64,000 nt of DNA from Acidobacteriota bacterium (GTDB lineage Bacteria > Acidobacteriota > Blastocatellia > Pyrinomonadales > Pyrinomonadaceae), in assembly GCA_016715115.1 (NCBI GenBank), contig JADKBM010000011.1:496001-560000 (forward strand), given 5' to 3'. A program made the translations under genes and the position numbers. Of the stretch, positions 19,317 through 28,375 are shown one piece after another (the first letter of the stretch is position 1; every line of letters begins with the position of its first letter). Below the pieces are notes generated by a model. The model was not told where the DNA came from and made no database searches. It saw nothing but the letters and a program-made list of their open reading frames with translations.

Positions 19317-20063
19317 TTATTTTACACGCTCGTCGCTTTCGATCCGGCCGTCGCGGATCGTCAGAATGCGGTGCGCGCGGGATGCGATGTCGTGCTCGTG
19401 GGTGACGAGAATGATCGTGTTTCCTTCTTCGTGGAGTTTCTCAAAAAGCGCCATGATCTCGACGCTGGTCTTCGAATCGAGCGCGCCCGTCGGTTCATCG
19501 GCGAGAAGAATTGACGGATGATTGACGAGAGCGCGGGCGATCGCGACGCGCTGTCGCTGTCCGCCCGAAAGTTCGTTAGGTCGATGCATCACGCGGTCGC
19601 CGAGTTCGACCGATGCGAGGGCAGCCTGCGCCTTGTCGTGGCGTTCAACCGAACGCAGCCCCGCGTAGATCAGCGGCAGCTCGACATTGTGCAGGGCCGT
19701 CGCCCGCGCGAGCAGGTTGAAAGTCTGGAAAACGAACCCGATCTCCTTGTTTCGGATCTTGGCCAGTTCATCGTCGGTCATTTCAGAAACCTGATGGCCG
19801 TTGATCCAGTATTGGCCTTTCGAAGGCGAGTCCAGACAGCCGATAAGGTTCATCAGCGTCGATTTTCCGGAACCCGACGGGCCGATGATCGCCAGGTACT
19901 CGCCCTTCTTGACGTCAAACGAGACGTCGCGAAGCGCGTGCAGTTGCTCGGTTCCCATCTGGTAGGTCTTCCAGATGTTCCGCATAGAAATCAACGCCTC
20001 GCCTACCGGCGGCAGATTCTGTTCTTCGCCGTGCCCGTTTTCGTTTTCCATAAACTTGTACAT
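19317..20063 (-). CDS. MacB-type ABC transporter ATP-binding protein
   Basis: A 248-residue stand-alone ATPase. Walker A is GPSGSGKS, Q-loop FVFQTFNLL, signature [15 protein letters not shown], Walker B ILLADEP, D-loop GALD and switch His in LVTHEHD. The sequence NLIGCLD and the [11 protein letters not shown] region place it in the MacB/LolD/SalX group. It starts 2 bases after the stop of the MacA-like adaptor. It is the only ATPase of this operon, so it would have to serve all four downstream permeases. An N-terminal stretch of about 25 polar residues precedes the usual start of the domain. Confidence 0.93.
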   Translation of the reverse strand: MYKFMENENGHGEEQNLPPVGEALISMRNIWKTYQMGTEQLHALRDVSFDVKKGEYLAIIGPSGSGKSTLMNLIGCLDSPSKGQYWINGHQVSEMTDDELAKIRNKEIGFVFQTFNLLARATALHNVELPLIYAGLRSVERHDKAQAALASVELGDRVMHRPNELSGGQRQRVAIARALVNHPSILLADEPTGALDSKTSVEIMALFEKLHEEGNTIILVTHEHDIASRAHRILTIRDGRIESDERVK

Positions 20064-20065
20064 CG

Positions 20066-21649
20066 CTACGACTTGTTCGCGTTCTCGCCTTCCTTCTTGA
20101 CCTGTTTCTTGACGACCGTATCGTCTTTCAATGTATTGAGGATCCTGCTCGGACCGGTGATCACCTCCTGGCCCTCGCTGAGTCCGCTGAGGATCTGGAT
20201 GTCCGATTCGCCGGTGATGCCCGTCGTGACCTCGACGAACTTCGCCTTGTTTCCTTCGAGGACATAAACGCCCTTGATGGTCTTCGGCTTTTCGGCCGGC
20301 ATCTGGACGTCACCTTGAATCGTCGGCGAAGGCGAGGCCTCAGGTTTCTTTTCGATGACCGCCTGAAGCGGAATCGCGATCAGGTCTTCGGCCGTCTTCG
20401 TCGTGATCGTCGCCGTCGCGCTCATACCCGGACGAAGTCCTTCCTGGAGTTCTTTCGGGATGTCCTTGAGTTGGATTACGACCTTGAATTCCTTTGCTTC
20501 CTGAACGTTGATGTTGGTTGAAAGTCCGCCCGTCGTTTGCGATTTACCGACCGCAAGCGGAGTTTTCTGCGTCACTTCGCCGATCAGTTCCTTTTCGCCG
20601 AACGCGTCGACCTTGATCTTCGCTTTTTGGCCTTCTTCGACCTTGTCGATCTCGGTTTCGTCGACCTTCACCTCAACATTGATCGACGACATATCGGCGA
20701 TCGTCAGAAGGGAAGTCGTCGAAAGGCCGGCCACCGCGAATTCGCCGACTTTCGAAGGGATGTTCGCGATCACGCCGGCGATCGGCGCGACCTGCAGCGT
20801 TTTGTCGCGCTGCGTTCGCTGTCCGCGGAAAACCGCTGCCTGTTGTTCTGATCGCCTCTGGCTTGAACCGGCGGACAAATTCGCGGTTTCGACGCTTCGC
20901 CGCGCATCGCGCACCGCAACTTCCTGCTGATTCGCACGCGCTTTCGCTTCCGTCACCCGAAGTTCGGCTTCCTTGACCGCCGATTGCGCGGACTTGAGCC
21001 GCGACTGCGCGTTCCGCAGCGCAACCTGGGCCTGGTCGACGCGGTCCTTGGCCGCATCATATTCCGAACGTGACGCCACGCCCGATTCGAGAAGGTCCGT
21101 CGTTCGCTTCAACTCGCGGCTCGCCGTTGTCAAACTGACCTCTTCACGTTCGACGTCGGTCGAGGCCGCGACCACGTTCTGGCGCGCCGAACTGACCTGC
21201 TGCTGAGCCGTATCGACCGACGCCAGCGATGCGGTCAGTCCCTGCTGCGATTGTGAAAGCTGGTTTTGTGCGGCAATGATCTGGGAACGCGAGATCTGGA
21301 CATCGCTCTGTGAAGCCTGCAAAGCCGACAACTGCGCGTCGGTGCTTGAGTTGAGCTGTGTCGGGTCGAGTTTCACAAGCGGCGTGCCTTTCGAAACCGC
21401 GTCGCCTTCCTTGACATATATCTCTTCGATCCGCCCCTGGACCTCACTCGTCAAGTTGATGAACTGAATCGGCCGGACCTCGCCGGAAGCGGTAACGATC
21501 GAGCGCAACTCCTTCCGTTTTTCGATCTTCACGACCGTCACTTCGGGCGTGTCCTTTCGCGAAGCGAAAACGCCGGCAACGACAATGATCAGCAAAAGTG
21601 CGATGATGCTTCCGCCAATGATGAATTTTCCTTTTCGGCTGACTGCCAT
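20066..21649 (-). CDS. MacA/HlyD-type periplasmic adaptor protein
   Basis: A 527-residue protein with an N-terminal membrane anchor ([19 protein letters not shown]). A lipoyl half-motif ([20 protein letters not shown]) is followed by a very long coiled-coil hairpin (about residues 95-290, rich in Gln, Ala and Ser), the second lipoyl half ([19 protein letters not shown]) and beta-barrel and membrane-proximal domains. MacA proteins link an inner-membrane MacB to an outer-membrane TolC channel. The hairpin is longer than that of typical MacA. It is the first gene of the minus-strand operon; its promoter should lie in 21650-21912, which also serves the divergent FHA gene. No TolC homologue is in the window. 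Confidence 0.92.
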   Translation of the reverse strand: MAVSRKGKFIIGGSIIALLLIIVVAGVFASRKDTPEVTVVKIEKRKELRSIVTASGEVRPIQFINLTSEVQGRIEEIYVKEGDAVSKGTPLVKLDPTQLNSSTDAQLSALQASQSDVQISRSQIIAAQNQLSQSQQGLTASLASVDTAQQQVSSARQNVVAASTDVEREEVSLTTASRELKRTTDLLESGVASRSEYDAAKDRVDQAQVALRNAQSRLKSAQSAVKEAELRVTEAKARANQQEVAVRDARRSVETANLSAGSSQRRSEQQAAVFRGQRTQRDKTLQVAPIAGVIANIPSKVGEFAVAGLSTTSLLTIADMSSINVEVKVDETEIDKVEEGQKAKIKVDAFGEKELIGEVTQKTPLAVGKSQTTGGLSTNINVQEAKEFKVVIQLKDIPKELQEGLRPGMSATATITTKTAEDLIAIPLQAVIEKKPEASPSPTIQGDVQMPAEKPKTIKGVYVLEGNKAKFVEVTTGITGESDIQILSGLSEGQEVITGPSRILNTLKDDTVVKKQVKKEGENANKS

Positions 21650-21912
21650 TTCTAAAGTTCCTCTTGTAAGTAGTTGATACTGAAATTAACTTCGATGTTA
21701 ACGCAAATTTCCTGAAAGCTCAGCGTCTCGGCAGTATTACGTCTGGAAATTTTCGTAAGTTTCAAAAAAGTGACTTCAAGGCGACACCCGTTTCGCCGCA
21801 TCAAAAAATGCCAAAAGCCCGAAACTCGGTTCGGTTTCCGATTTACGAACTCCGGTTTTAAGGGTAAAATGGCACTTGCTTTAAGTACTTACTGATCGCA
21901 AGGAAAACTGAG

Positions 21913-22491
21913 ATGATAAAATGCCAAACTTGCGGGACCGAGAATCTTGACGGGTCGCTCTATTGCGACGAATGCGGAACCGGCTTGGGCACGGGGAGCA
22001 GCATTAATAATAACTTTGTACAGCCGAGCTACCAGCCGCCGATTCCCGAACCGTCCTTTCAAGCCGCGAGCGTGACCTCGATCGGGGTCGAACCGATCAT
22101 CGAGCAGGTTCAGCCGCACACAGGCGACGGCGGCGATCCAAACCGCGCCGAGGGTGTCCACGCGACGCTCACGATCGAGCGCGGAACATCGGTCGGCAAG
22201 GAGTTTGAGCTTTCGGCAGAGGAATCGTATATAGGCCGCTGGGATGCGGACAACGGAGTTTTTCCGGACGTCGATCTCGATGCGTTCGATCCTGAGGCGA
22301 AGATCTCGCGGCGCCACGCGCGGATCATTTTTCGCAACGGAAGTTATTCGATCGAGGACCTCGGCTCGACGAACGGAACGTATGTCAATCGCGGACGCCG
22401 TTTGATTCCAGGGAACCCGCACGTGCTCAGGACCGGCGACGAGATAATCGTCGGCAAAACATTCCTGAGGTTCAGTGCAAATCAGAATTGA
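21913..22491 (+). CDS. Zinc-ribbon and FHA domain protein
   Basis: A 192-residue protein. An N-terminal zinc ribbon has four cysteines (CQTCG and CDECG, residues 4-19). A Pro/Gln-rich linker leads to a C-terminal FHA domain (about residues 88-190) with the phosphothreonine-binding pattern: IGRWD, SRRHARI, then DLGSTNGTYVN. FHA domains bind phosphothreonine peptides, so a target of the neighbouring kinase is a likely partner. Its FHA domain closely resembles the one at the end of the kinase (both have the SRRHARI and LEDLG/IEDLG blocks), pointing to duplication. It is the first gene of a four-gene signalling unit, 30 bases upstream of the kinase. Confidence 0.9.
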   Translation: MIKCQTCGTENLDGSLYCDECGTGLGTGSSINNNFVQPSYQPPIPEPSFQAASVTSIGVEPIIEQVQPHTGDGGDPNRAEGVHATLTIERGTSVGKEFELSAEESYIGRWDADNGVFPDVDLDAFDPEAKISRRHARIIFRNGSYSIEDLGSTNGTYVNRGRRLIPGNPHVLRTGDEIIVGKTFLRFSANQN

Positions 22492-22521
22492 TTTTGATTT
22501 TAACAGGCGCAACAAAAAACA

Positions 22522-25092
22522 ATGCCAAATTGCCCAGAGTGCGGCGAGAAAGTCGCTGATCTAGATACCTTCTGTTCGTACTGCGGAATAACGCTCACAC
22601 CGGTGGCCGTTGCGAGCGATGAAGATCCGTCGATGTCGCCGACGATCGTCGGCGCGCCGATCGGATTTGTCCCGGTCCCGGAAGCGCCGGCAACGGCGGA
22701 CCAACTTCCGATTCCGTCGCCGATTCCTTCACCGTTTGCGGATTCGTCCGCGGCCGACCCGTTCGCGGCCGCTCCAGTCACTCCTGTGAGCGAGCCCGAA
22801 AAGGTCGCCGCGATCGAACCGCCGATTCCGTCGCCGGTCGAGCCCGCGCCCGAAACCGACGCGACCGATGCCGGTCGCGCGGATCTTGAATCCATCAGCG
22901 TCAAACCTGGAATCGAGGACGCCGTTGGCGCCGAAGCGTTTGTCGATCGCGCGGCGTTCCAACCGGAGGTGCGATCCGATGCTCCCGAAGAAATCCCCGC
23001 CGCTGCTCCTGACGCGGCTGTGTCGGCCGTCGATGAGGCTCCGGTTCCGCAGGTCATTCTGGACCTTGCGGCGGAAAACCCTCCGAAAGCGAGCGAGATC
23101 GGATCAGAAGCCGCGGTTCCGGAAGTGATCGAAATGCCGGCCGCGACGTCCGAAGCGCCGGTCGTTGAAGCGCCGATCGCCCACTGGCAGGCTGAATCAG
23201 ATCTTGTCGAACCGTCGCCCGCGGAGGAGACTGCGTTGCCGGTGATCGATTTGCCGGTTGCCGCTTTCGCTCCGGAGAGTCCGCTTTTCGAGGCGCCGAT
23301 CGTCGCTGACTCCGAACCCGTCGAGACTGCACCCGAAAGGGAGCTGGCCTCGCCGGAAATTCCGGTTGAAACGGAACCTGCGCAAGTCCCGATCAGCAAA
23401 CACGAGTTCGACAGTCGATCGGATGAAGTGTTTGAATCGGTCGAGCCAAAGGAAGTTCCTTCGCTCGAGGCGGTTTCGTTGCCGATCCCCGAATCGCCAA
23501 ACATCGCGGTCGTCGAATCGTCCGAACCGGCTGAGCCCGGGGCTGTCCGGGATCAGGACAGTGTCGTGACGCTTGAAGCGCCCGCGGCGGAGTTCCCCGA
23601 AACGCCGGCCGCGGCTGTCGTTCCGGTCGTCGCGGCGGCCGAGATCGCGCCATCAGGCGAAGTTCGACCGTCGACCAAGCCGAATATCGGAAACGGCGAC
23701 ACCGACGGACGCCGTGCCGCCAAACTCAAACCGCTCGACGAGGGGACGTTGCTCAATAATCGTTACGAGATCGTGCGCAAGATCGGCGGCGGCGGAATGG
23801 GCGCGGTTTACCTCGCCAACGACCGCAACCTCGGCGGAGTTCTGCGCGCCGTCAAGGAAATGGTTCAGAGCTACATCGAATCCGAGCAGCAGGAAAAGGC
23901 GGTCGCTGACTTCCAGCGCGAGGCGATGATCCTGACGAATCTTGAGCATCCGGCGATCCCGACGATCTACGATTATTTCTTCGACGAAACGGAAGGCCGT
24001 TTCTATCTGGTGATGAAGTACATTTCGGGCGGCGATCTCGCGGCCCGGCTTCGCGCGAATCCGGAAGGCCGACTTGATGAGAAAACGGTTACGGAATGGG
24101 CGATCCAGGTCGCAGACGTGCTTGGGTATCTGCATCGACAGGATCCGGTGATCGTATATCGCGACCTGAAGCCGGCGAACATTATGATCGACGGCAACAC
24201 CGGGCGTTTGATGCTCATCGATTTCGGCATCGCGCGTTCGATCAACAAGGAAGAAAAGGGCGTGACGGCGGTCGGAACGATGGGTTACGCGCCGCCGGAA
24301 CTGTTCAGCGGCAACGTCGAACCGCGGTCGGATATCTATTCGTTGGGTTCGACGATGTTCCATCTTCTGACCGGCGCGGACCCGCAGAGCAATCCGCTGC
24401 TGATCTTTGATTTCCAAAAGAACCCGCGGCCCCGGCAGATCAACCCGCAATTGTCCGATCAGATCGAGCAGATCCTGATGCGTTCCGTCGAGTACAGCGC
24501 AGACTTGAGGTTCACATCGGCGTTTGAACTGAAACGCTCGCTCGAAGAGCATTTGGTCAATCTGCAAGCCGGAAAGGTTTCGTTCGGCGTCAAAGCGGTT
24601 CCGTCGGCGGTCAGTTTCTCGGAGCAGCTGGTGTTTTGCGGATTCTGCGGCAAACAGATCGTCGCGAGCGACGTGTTCTGCGCCTTTTGCGGTTCGCAGC
24701 AGCCGATCGCGCAACAGAGTTTCCATCAGGCGCCGGTGCTTGCGCCGTCGACAACGGCGAAACTCTACGTGGTGCTGACCAACGATCTCGAAAGCGCCGG
24801 ATTCACGATCGAGAAAGACGACAATCTGATCGGACGACGCGATCCGATGTCGAACATCTTTCCCGAGGTCGATCTTTCGAAATATGACCCGCAGACGAAG
24901 ATCTCCCGCCGTCACGCCCGCATCCGTCGCGAGGGTTCGAACTTTATGCTCGAGGACCTCGGATCATCGAACGGAACGATTCTGATGACCGGCGGCGATT
25001 CGTCGCGATTGCTGCCGCACCAGTCGCGGCTCCTGACGAACGGGGATCGTTTCAGGGTCGGCGACACGACGCTGCAGTTTTCGATGGCCTAG
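22522..25092 (+). CDS. Ser/Thr protein kinase with zinc ribbons and C-terminal FHA domain
   Basis: An 856-residue cytosolic kinase. Domain order: zinc ribbon (CPECG, CSYCG, residues 4-22); an extremely Pro/Ala/Glu-rich linker (about 30-385); Hanks-type kinase domain (about 415-680); second zinc ribbon (CGFCGK, CAFCGS, about 706-725); FHA domain (about 770-850). Kinase motifs are complete: glycine loop IGGGGMGAVY, Lys445 in RAVKEM, YRDLKPAN with Asp548, DFG at 567-569 and the APPE segment. HRD is YRD, and the residue before the catalytic Asp is still Arg. No transmembrane helix is visible, unlike PknB-type receptors. The FHA domain probably docks autophosphorylated substrates. Gene order with an FHA-PP2C phosphatase suggests a kinase-phosphatase pair. 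Confidence 0.94.
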   Translation: MPNCPECGEKVADLDTFCSYCGITLTPVAVASDEDPSMSPTIVGAPIGFVPVPEAPATADQLPIPSPIPSPFADSSAADPFAAAPVTPVSEPEKVAAIEPPIPSPVEPAPETDATDAGRADLESISVKPGIEDAVGAEAFVDRAAFQPEVRSDAPEEIPAAAPDAAVSAVDEAPVPQVILDLAAENPPKASEIGSEAAVPEVIEMPAATSEAPVVEAPIAHWQAESDLVEPSPAEETALPVIDLPVAAFAPESPLFEAPIVADSEPVETAPERELASPEIPVETEPAQVPISKHEFDSRSDEVFESVEPKEVPSLEAVSLPIPESPNIAVVESSEPAEPGAVRDQDSVVTLEAPAAEFPETPAAAVVPVVAAAEIAPSGEVRPSTKPNIGNGDTDGRRAAKLKPLDEGTLLNNRYEIVRKIGGGGMGAVYLANDRNLGGVLRAVKEMVQSYIESEQQEKAVADFQREAMILTNLEHPAIPTIYDYFFDETEGRFYLVMKYISGGDLAARLRANPEGRLDEKTVTEWAIQVADVLGYLHRQDPVIVYRDLKPANIMIDGNTGRLMLIDFGIARSINKEEKGVTAVGTMGYAPPELFSGNVEPRSDIYSLGSTMFHLLTGADPQSNPLLIFDFQKNPRPRQINPQLSDQIEQILMRSVEYSADLRFTSAFELKRSLEEHLVNLQAGKVSFGVKAVPSAVSFSEQLVFCGFCGKQIVASDVFCAFCGSQQPIAQQSFHQAPVLAPSTTAKLYVVLTNDLESAGFTIEKDDNLIGRRDPMSNIFPEVDLSKYDPQTKISRRHARIRREGSNFMLEDLGSSNGTILMTGGDSSRLLPHQSRLLTNGDRFRVGDTTLQFSMA

Positions 25093-25109
25093 GACGGCGA
25101 TTTCTTATT

Positions 25110-25634
25110 ATGAGCGCAAACGTTGAAAAGAATTTGGCCGCGCCGAGACTACGGCCGGAGGAAGTAATCGTGGATTTTGACGCCGAACTTCTGCAGGCAC
25201 CGTTTCTGTTGCGTTGCGGAGCGTTTTTTATCGACTATATCCTCTTGCTCGCGGTGCCTGTACTGAGTCTGATCGCCGGACGGATTTTCGGGATCGACGG
25301 CACGAAACTGCTGACGAGCGAGATCAGCAACACGGGGTGGCTCATAACGGTCTTGCTCGGACTCACGAATTTTGTGATCTTTCCGCTTTTTAGCGGTCAG
25401 AGCCTGGGAAAAATGCTCACCGGTCTGAGGATCGTAAAGATCGACGGTCGTCCGGCATCACTTGCAACACTGCTGTTGCGGCATACGATCGGATATGTTT
25501 TGACGGTCATTACGGGCGGACTCGGATTCGTCGTTTCGTCGATCACCCCGCGCGGCAGGGCTCTGCACGATTATCTCGCCAGAACGGTCGTTATTTACGG
25601 CCGGCGAACCATTCGAACCGAGTCGAACGCCTAA
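25110..25634 (+). CDS. RDD family membrane protein
   Basis: A 174-residue protein. The RDD domain has its usual features: LLRCGAFFIDYILLLAVPVL in the first helix (Arg and Asp positions conserved), a second helix, SLGKMLTGLRIVKIDG between helices, and TPRGRALHDYLARTVVI near the C-terminus. RDD proteins are small inner-membrane proteins of mostly unknown role, some linked to Na+/H+ transport. It sits between the kinase and the phosphatase, 17 bases after the kinase and 22 before the phosphatase. It may be the membrane target or anchor of this signalling unit, which is inferred from position only. Confidence 0.9.
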   Translation: MSANVEKNLAAPRLRPEEVIVDFDAELLQAPFLLRCGAFFIDYILLLAVPVLSLIAGRIFGIDGTKLLTSEISNTGWLITVLLGLTNFVIFPLFSGQSLGKMLTGLRIVKIDGRPASLATLLLRHTIGYVLTVITGGLGFVVSSITPRGRALHDYLARTVVIYGRRTIRTESNA

Positions 25635-25656
25635 GGACTTTGGAAGGAACACGAGA

Positions 25657-27309
25657 ATGCCCCATTTGATCATCAGGACATCTGACCGGAACAGCGAAAA
25701 CTACGTGATCTCGCGGCTGCGAACAACCATCGGACGCTCGGCTCGAAGCGATGTTTGTATTCCCGATGCGTTTGCTTCGCGGCTCCACGCCGAGATCCGA
25801 AAAGAAGGTGACGCGTTCTGGCTGCACGATCTGGGTTCGGCTAACGGTACGCGATATAACGGTTCGCTGGTTTCGTTGCCGTTGCCGCTGATGCCCGGCG
25901 GCGAGATCCAGATCGGCGAAACGACGATCGTTTTTCAAGACGACGCGCTGCCGACCAACCGCAACGCAACGCTCATTGCCGATCATACCGAAGCGCTCGA
26001 CCCATCGAAGACGATCGCTTTCACGCGCCGGAATCCGACCTCCGAATTTCTGCAGGCGCAGTACACGACGCGCAACGACCTCGTTGGACTGATCAGCAAG
26101 GTCGGGATCGCGCTGCTTTCATCGAGCGGACTCGAAGAGACGCTAAACCAGGTCGCATCGCTGGTTTTTGAAGCTGTCCCGGCGGAACGCTGCGTGATTA
26201 TGCTGCGCGATGAGACATCCGAAAGCGGGACGAAGATCGTCGCCGCACGGGTCCGCGGCAAAGAGGAGACCATTGCCGAGGTCCGGATCAGCCGGACGGT
26301 GATGGACGAGGTCCTGAAGAACGGGAAGTCGGTTTTGACATCGGATGCCCAGCACGATCCGCGTTACGCCAGTCACACGATGTCGCTGCTCGGAATTCGT
26401 TCGGTCCTGGCCGTCCCGCTCAGTGTCAATGAAATGGAGGTCTTCGGGCTCGTTTACGCCGACTCGCCGACGTACGAAGCGACGTTTTCCGAGGAGCATC
26501 TGAACATTCTGACGACGCTCGCGTCCGTCGCGTCGATCCGGGTCGAGAATGCGCGCCTCCTCGAAGAGCGCTTCGAGCGCGAACGTATGGAACGCGAACT
26601 CGAACTTGCGACCGAAATCCAACAGCGATTCCAACCGTCCGGTCCGCCGGTAATGGACGGTTACGAGTTTCAGGGGATTTCGTTTTCCTGTTACGAGATC
26701 GGCGGCGATTACTATGATTTCATAGCGCGCGACGATGGAAAGATGCTTATCGCGCTCGGCGATGTTTCCGGCAAAGGCACGGCGGCGGCGCTTCTGATGT
26801 CTTCGCTGCACGCCTCGATCCACGGGCAGGTTTCGGCTCGGAACAGTCTCTCGGACACGGTCACGTCGGTCAACCAATATCTCGCTCACAACACGCCGAC
26901 GAACCGCTTTGTGACGCTTTTCATCGCCGAACTCGATCCGGCCTCCGGGGAGTTGAAGTACATCAATGCCGGCCACAACCCGCCGCTCATCGGGCGTGCG
27001 GACGGGCGCATAGAGCAACTCGAGTCGGGCGGGTTTCCGCTCGGGATTATGCCGATGGCCGAGTATGAACTGGGTCAGACACGGTTGGCGAGCGGTGATG
27101 TGTTGGTCATTTATTCTGACGGGGTATCGGAGGCGGCCAATCTCAAGGGCGACGAATTCGGGCTCGAGCGCTTGTCGGAGGTGGTCGCCAAAAACCTGAC
27201 CGCCTCGGCGTCGGGATTGCGGGACAAGGTCGAGTCAGCGTTGTCTTCGTTCACCCAAAGCGCCCCGGCCGGCGACGACATCACTCTCGTCATCGTCAAA
27301 CGCAAATAA
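25657..27309 (+). CDS. FHA-GAF-PP2C (SpoIIE-type) protein phosphatase
   Basis: A 550-residue protein. The N-terminal FHA domain (about 1-95) has TIGRSARSDVCIPD, SRLHAEI and DLGSANGTRYN. A GAF sensor domain (about 130-300) follows, then a coiled-coil link (ERFERERMERELELATEIQQRF) and a PP2C/SpoIIE catalytic domain (about 335-550). Metal-binding motifs are ISFSCYEIGGDYYDFI, LALGDVSGKG-type sequence (ALGDVSGKGTAAALL), GHNPPL and SDGVSEA, then GDDITLVIV. Such RsbU-like enzymes remove phosphate from Ser/Thr of regulators. Together with the FHA kinase two genes upstream it could close a reversible phosphorylation circuit, with the GAF domain supplying the input. Confidence 0.94.
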   Translation: MPHLIIRTSDRNSENYVISRLRTTIGRSARSDVCIPDAFASRLHAEIRKEGDAFWLHDLGSANGTRYNGSLVSLPLPLMPGGEIQIGETTIVFQDDALPTNRNATLIADHTEALDPSKTIAFTRRNPTSEFLQAQYTTRNDLVGLISKVGIALLSSSGLEETLNQVASLVFEAVPAERCVIMLRDETSESGTKIVAARVRGKEETIAEVRISRTVMDEVLKNGKSVLTSDAQHDPRYASHTMSLLGIRSVLAVPLSVNEMEVFGLVYADSPTYEATFSEEHLNILTTLASVASIRVENARLLEERFERERMERELELATEIQQRFQPSGPPVMDGYEFQGISFSCYEIGGDYYDFIARDDGKMLIALGDVSGKGTAAALLMSSLHASIHGQVSARNSLSDTVTSVNQYLAHNTPTNRFVTLFIAELDPASGELKYINAGHNPPLIGRADGRIEQLESGGFPLGIMPMAEYELGQTRLASGDVLVIYSDGVSEAANLKGDEFGLERLSEVVAKNLTASASGLRDKVESALSSFTQSAPAGDDITLVIVKRK

Positions 27310-27662
27310 CCTCTTGGATTTTCGATTTTCGATTTTCGATTCTAATTCGAAGAGATTCCGGAATCCAGATTCCAACTATTCCAGATTCCAACTATTCCAG
27401 ATTCCAACTATTCCAACAATTCCAACAATTCCAACAATTCCAACAATTCCAACAATTCCAACAATTCCAACAATTCCAAATGGAATCCTGGAATCCTGGA
27501 AATTTTGAAATCCTGGAATGTTGGAATCCTGGAATCCTGGAATGTTGAAATCCTGGAATTTTGAAATCCTGGAATGTTGGAATCCTGGAATGTTGGAATC
27601 CTGGAATCGCAAATCGCAAATCGCAAATCGCAAATCGCAAATCGCAAATCCCAAATCCCAAT
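27310..27662. repeat. Word repeats in a convergent gap
   Basis: Begins with GATTTTCGATTTTCGATT words; then about three copies of a 16-base TCCAGATTCCAACTAT unit (about 27363-27411), about eight copies of a 9-base TCCAACAAT unit (about 27412-27480), an irregular TGGAATCCTGGAATGTT array (about 27483-27605) and CGCAAAT/CCCAAAT words (about 27606-27660). No gene is supported; the open frames are artefacts of the repeat. Confidence 0.9.
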
Positions 27663-28070
27663 CTAGACCTGGCTGAGTTTTTCCTTGTAGATTTGCGGTA
27701 GCGATCGGACCTTTTTGTTATTGTCCGTCACCAGATGGAGAGTTTCGCCTTCGGCCAGAAGCGCTTGATCGGATTCCCTGAAGATCTCGTAAACAAACTG
27801 AATGCTGCGGCTGCGGATCTCGGCAACCTTTGTCCGGATAGTCAGAAGGTCCTCGTAAAAGGCCGGAGACTTGTAACGGCAGTAAACCTCGGCGACGACC
27901 ATCAGGGCATTGTCCTTTTCTTCCATTTCCTTGTACGAGAATCCGCGCGCACGGCAAAACTCGCTGCGTCCGAGTTCGAACCAGACGAAGTAATTCGAAT
28001 GATGGACGATGCCCATCTGATCGGTCTCCGCGTAGCGGACGCGGACCTCGGTTTCGTGCCAATCGTTCAT
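27663..28070 (-). CDS. Acyl-CoA thioesterase of the YbgC/4HBT hotdog family
   Basis: A 135-residue protein with the 4-hydroxybenzoyl-CoA thioesterase hotdog pattern: VRYAETDQMGIVHHSNYFVWFE near the N-terminus, where the Asp in ETDQMG and the HHSNY segment make up the active site, then YKSPAFYEDLLTIRT and SIQFVYEIFR. YbgC-type enzymes hydrolyse short- or medium-chain acyl-CoA thioesters. In Proteobacteria ybgC is linked to tol-pal; that context is absent here. The length is normal for the family. It lies just downstream of a minus-strand tRNA gene and its terminator. Confidence 0.92.
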   Translation of the reverse strand: MNDWHETEVRVRYAETDQMGIVHHSNYFVWFELGRSEFCRARGFSYKEMEEKDNALMVVAEVYCRYKSPAFYEDLLTIRTKVAEIRSRSIQFVYEIFRESDQALLAEGETLHLVTDNNKKVRSLPQIYKEKLSQV

Positions 28071-28123
28071 AAAAACTCAAAGGCCGTGATCGATCAACCC
28101 CTTGCGGATTCCGTTCACGGCCT
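28071..28123 (-). terminator. Terminator after tRNA-Gln
   Basis: On the minus strand AGGCCGTGA (28115-28123) pairs with TCACGGCCT (28081-28089) and is followed by TTGAGTTTTT. It lies directly after the tRNA gene and ends at the start codon of the thioesterase. Confidence 0.65.
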
Positions 28124-28132
28124 CGAAAAGTT

Positions 28133-28206
28133 TGGCTGGGAGACAGGGATTCGAACCCCGATAGGCAGATCCAGAGACTGCAGTCCTACCATTAGACGAT
28201 CTCCCA
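28133..28206 (-). tRNA. tRNA-Gln (anticodon CUG), CCA end encoded
   Basis: The minus strand folds as a 74-base tRNA: acceptor stem TGGGAGA with TCTCCCA, D arm GTC/GAC with TAATGGTAG, anticodon arm GCAGT/TCTGC around loop CTCTGGA (anticodon CTG at positions 34-36), T arm with TTCGAAT, then GCCA. The last pair of the anticodon stem is a T-T mismatch by my alignment. The sequence matches the general pattern of bacterial tRNA-Gln. Confidence 0.92.
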
Positions 28207-28375
28207 ACGGCTGTTCTCTAATTTATGAATCGAAGCGGCGATTGTCAAATCCGGTTTTCGAAACGACGCGGTCGCGGATTCGCAACCTTCTCAGTGACTT
28301 GCGGTTGCGGGCGCGGCGGCGATTTGCCGGGGCGTCACTTGCCTGAACCGGAATTGAAGGGCAGAATAGGAGTTA

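Noticed and set aside
13299..21649. LolCDE lipoprotein sorting system
   Set aside because: A MacA-type adaptor with a long coiled-coil hairpin is the first gene and the permeases have MacB-type single N-terminal helices with a PCD domain, so a MacAB-type system fits better.
23653..24915. Minus-strand 420-residue frame opposite the kinase
   Set aside because: Antisense shadow; very rich in Arg and His and no start signal.
27376..27661. Three overlapping open frames with LELLELLELLE or GIVGIVGIVG text
   Set aside because: They come from the 9-base TCCAACAAT array and are not genes.
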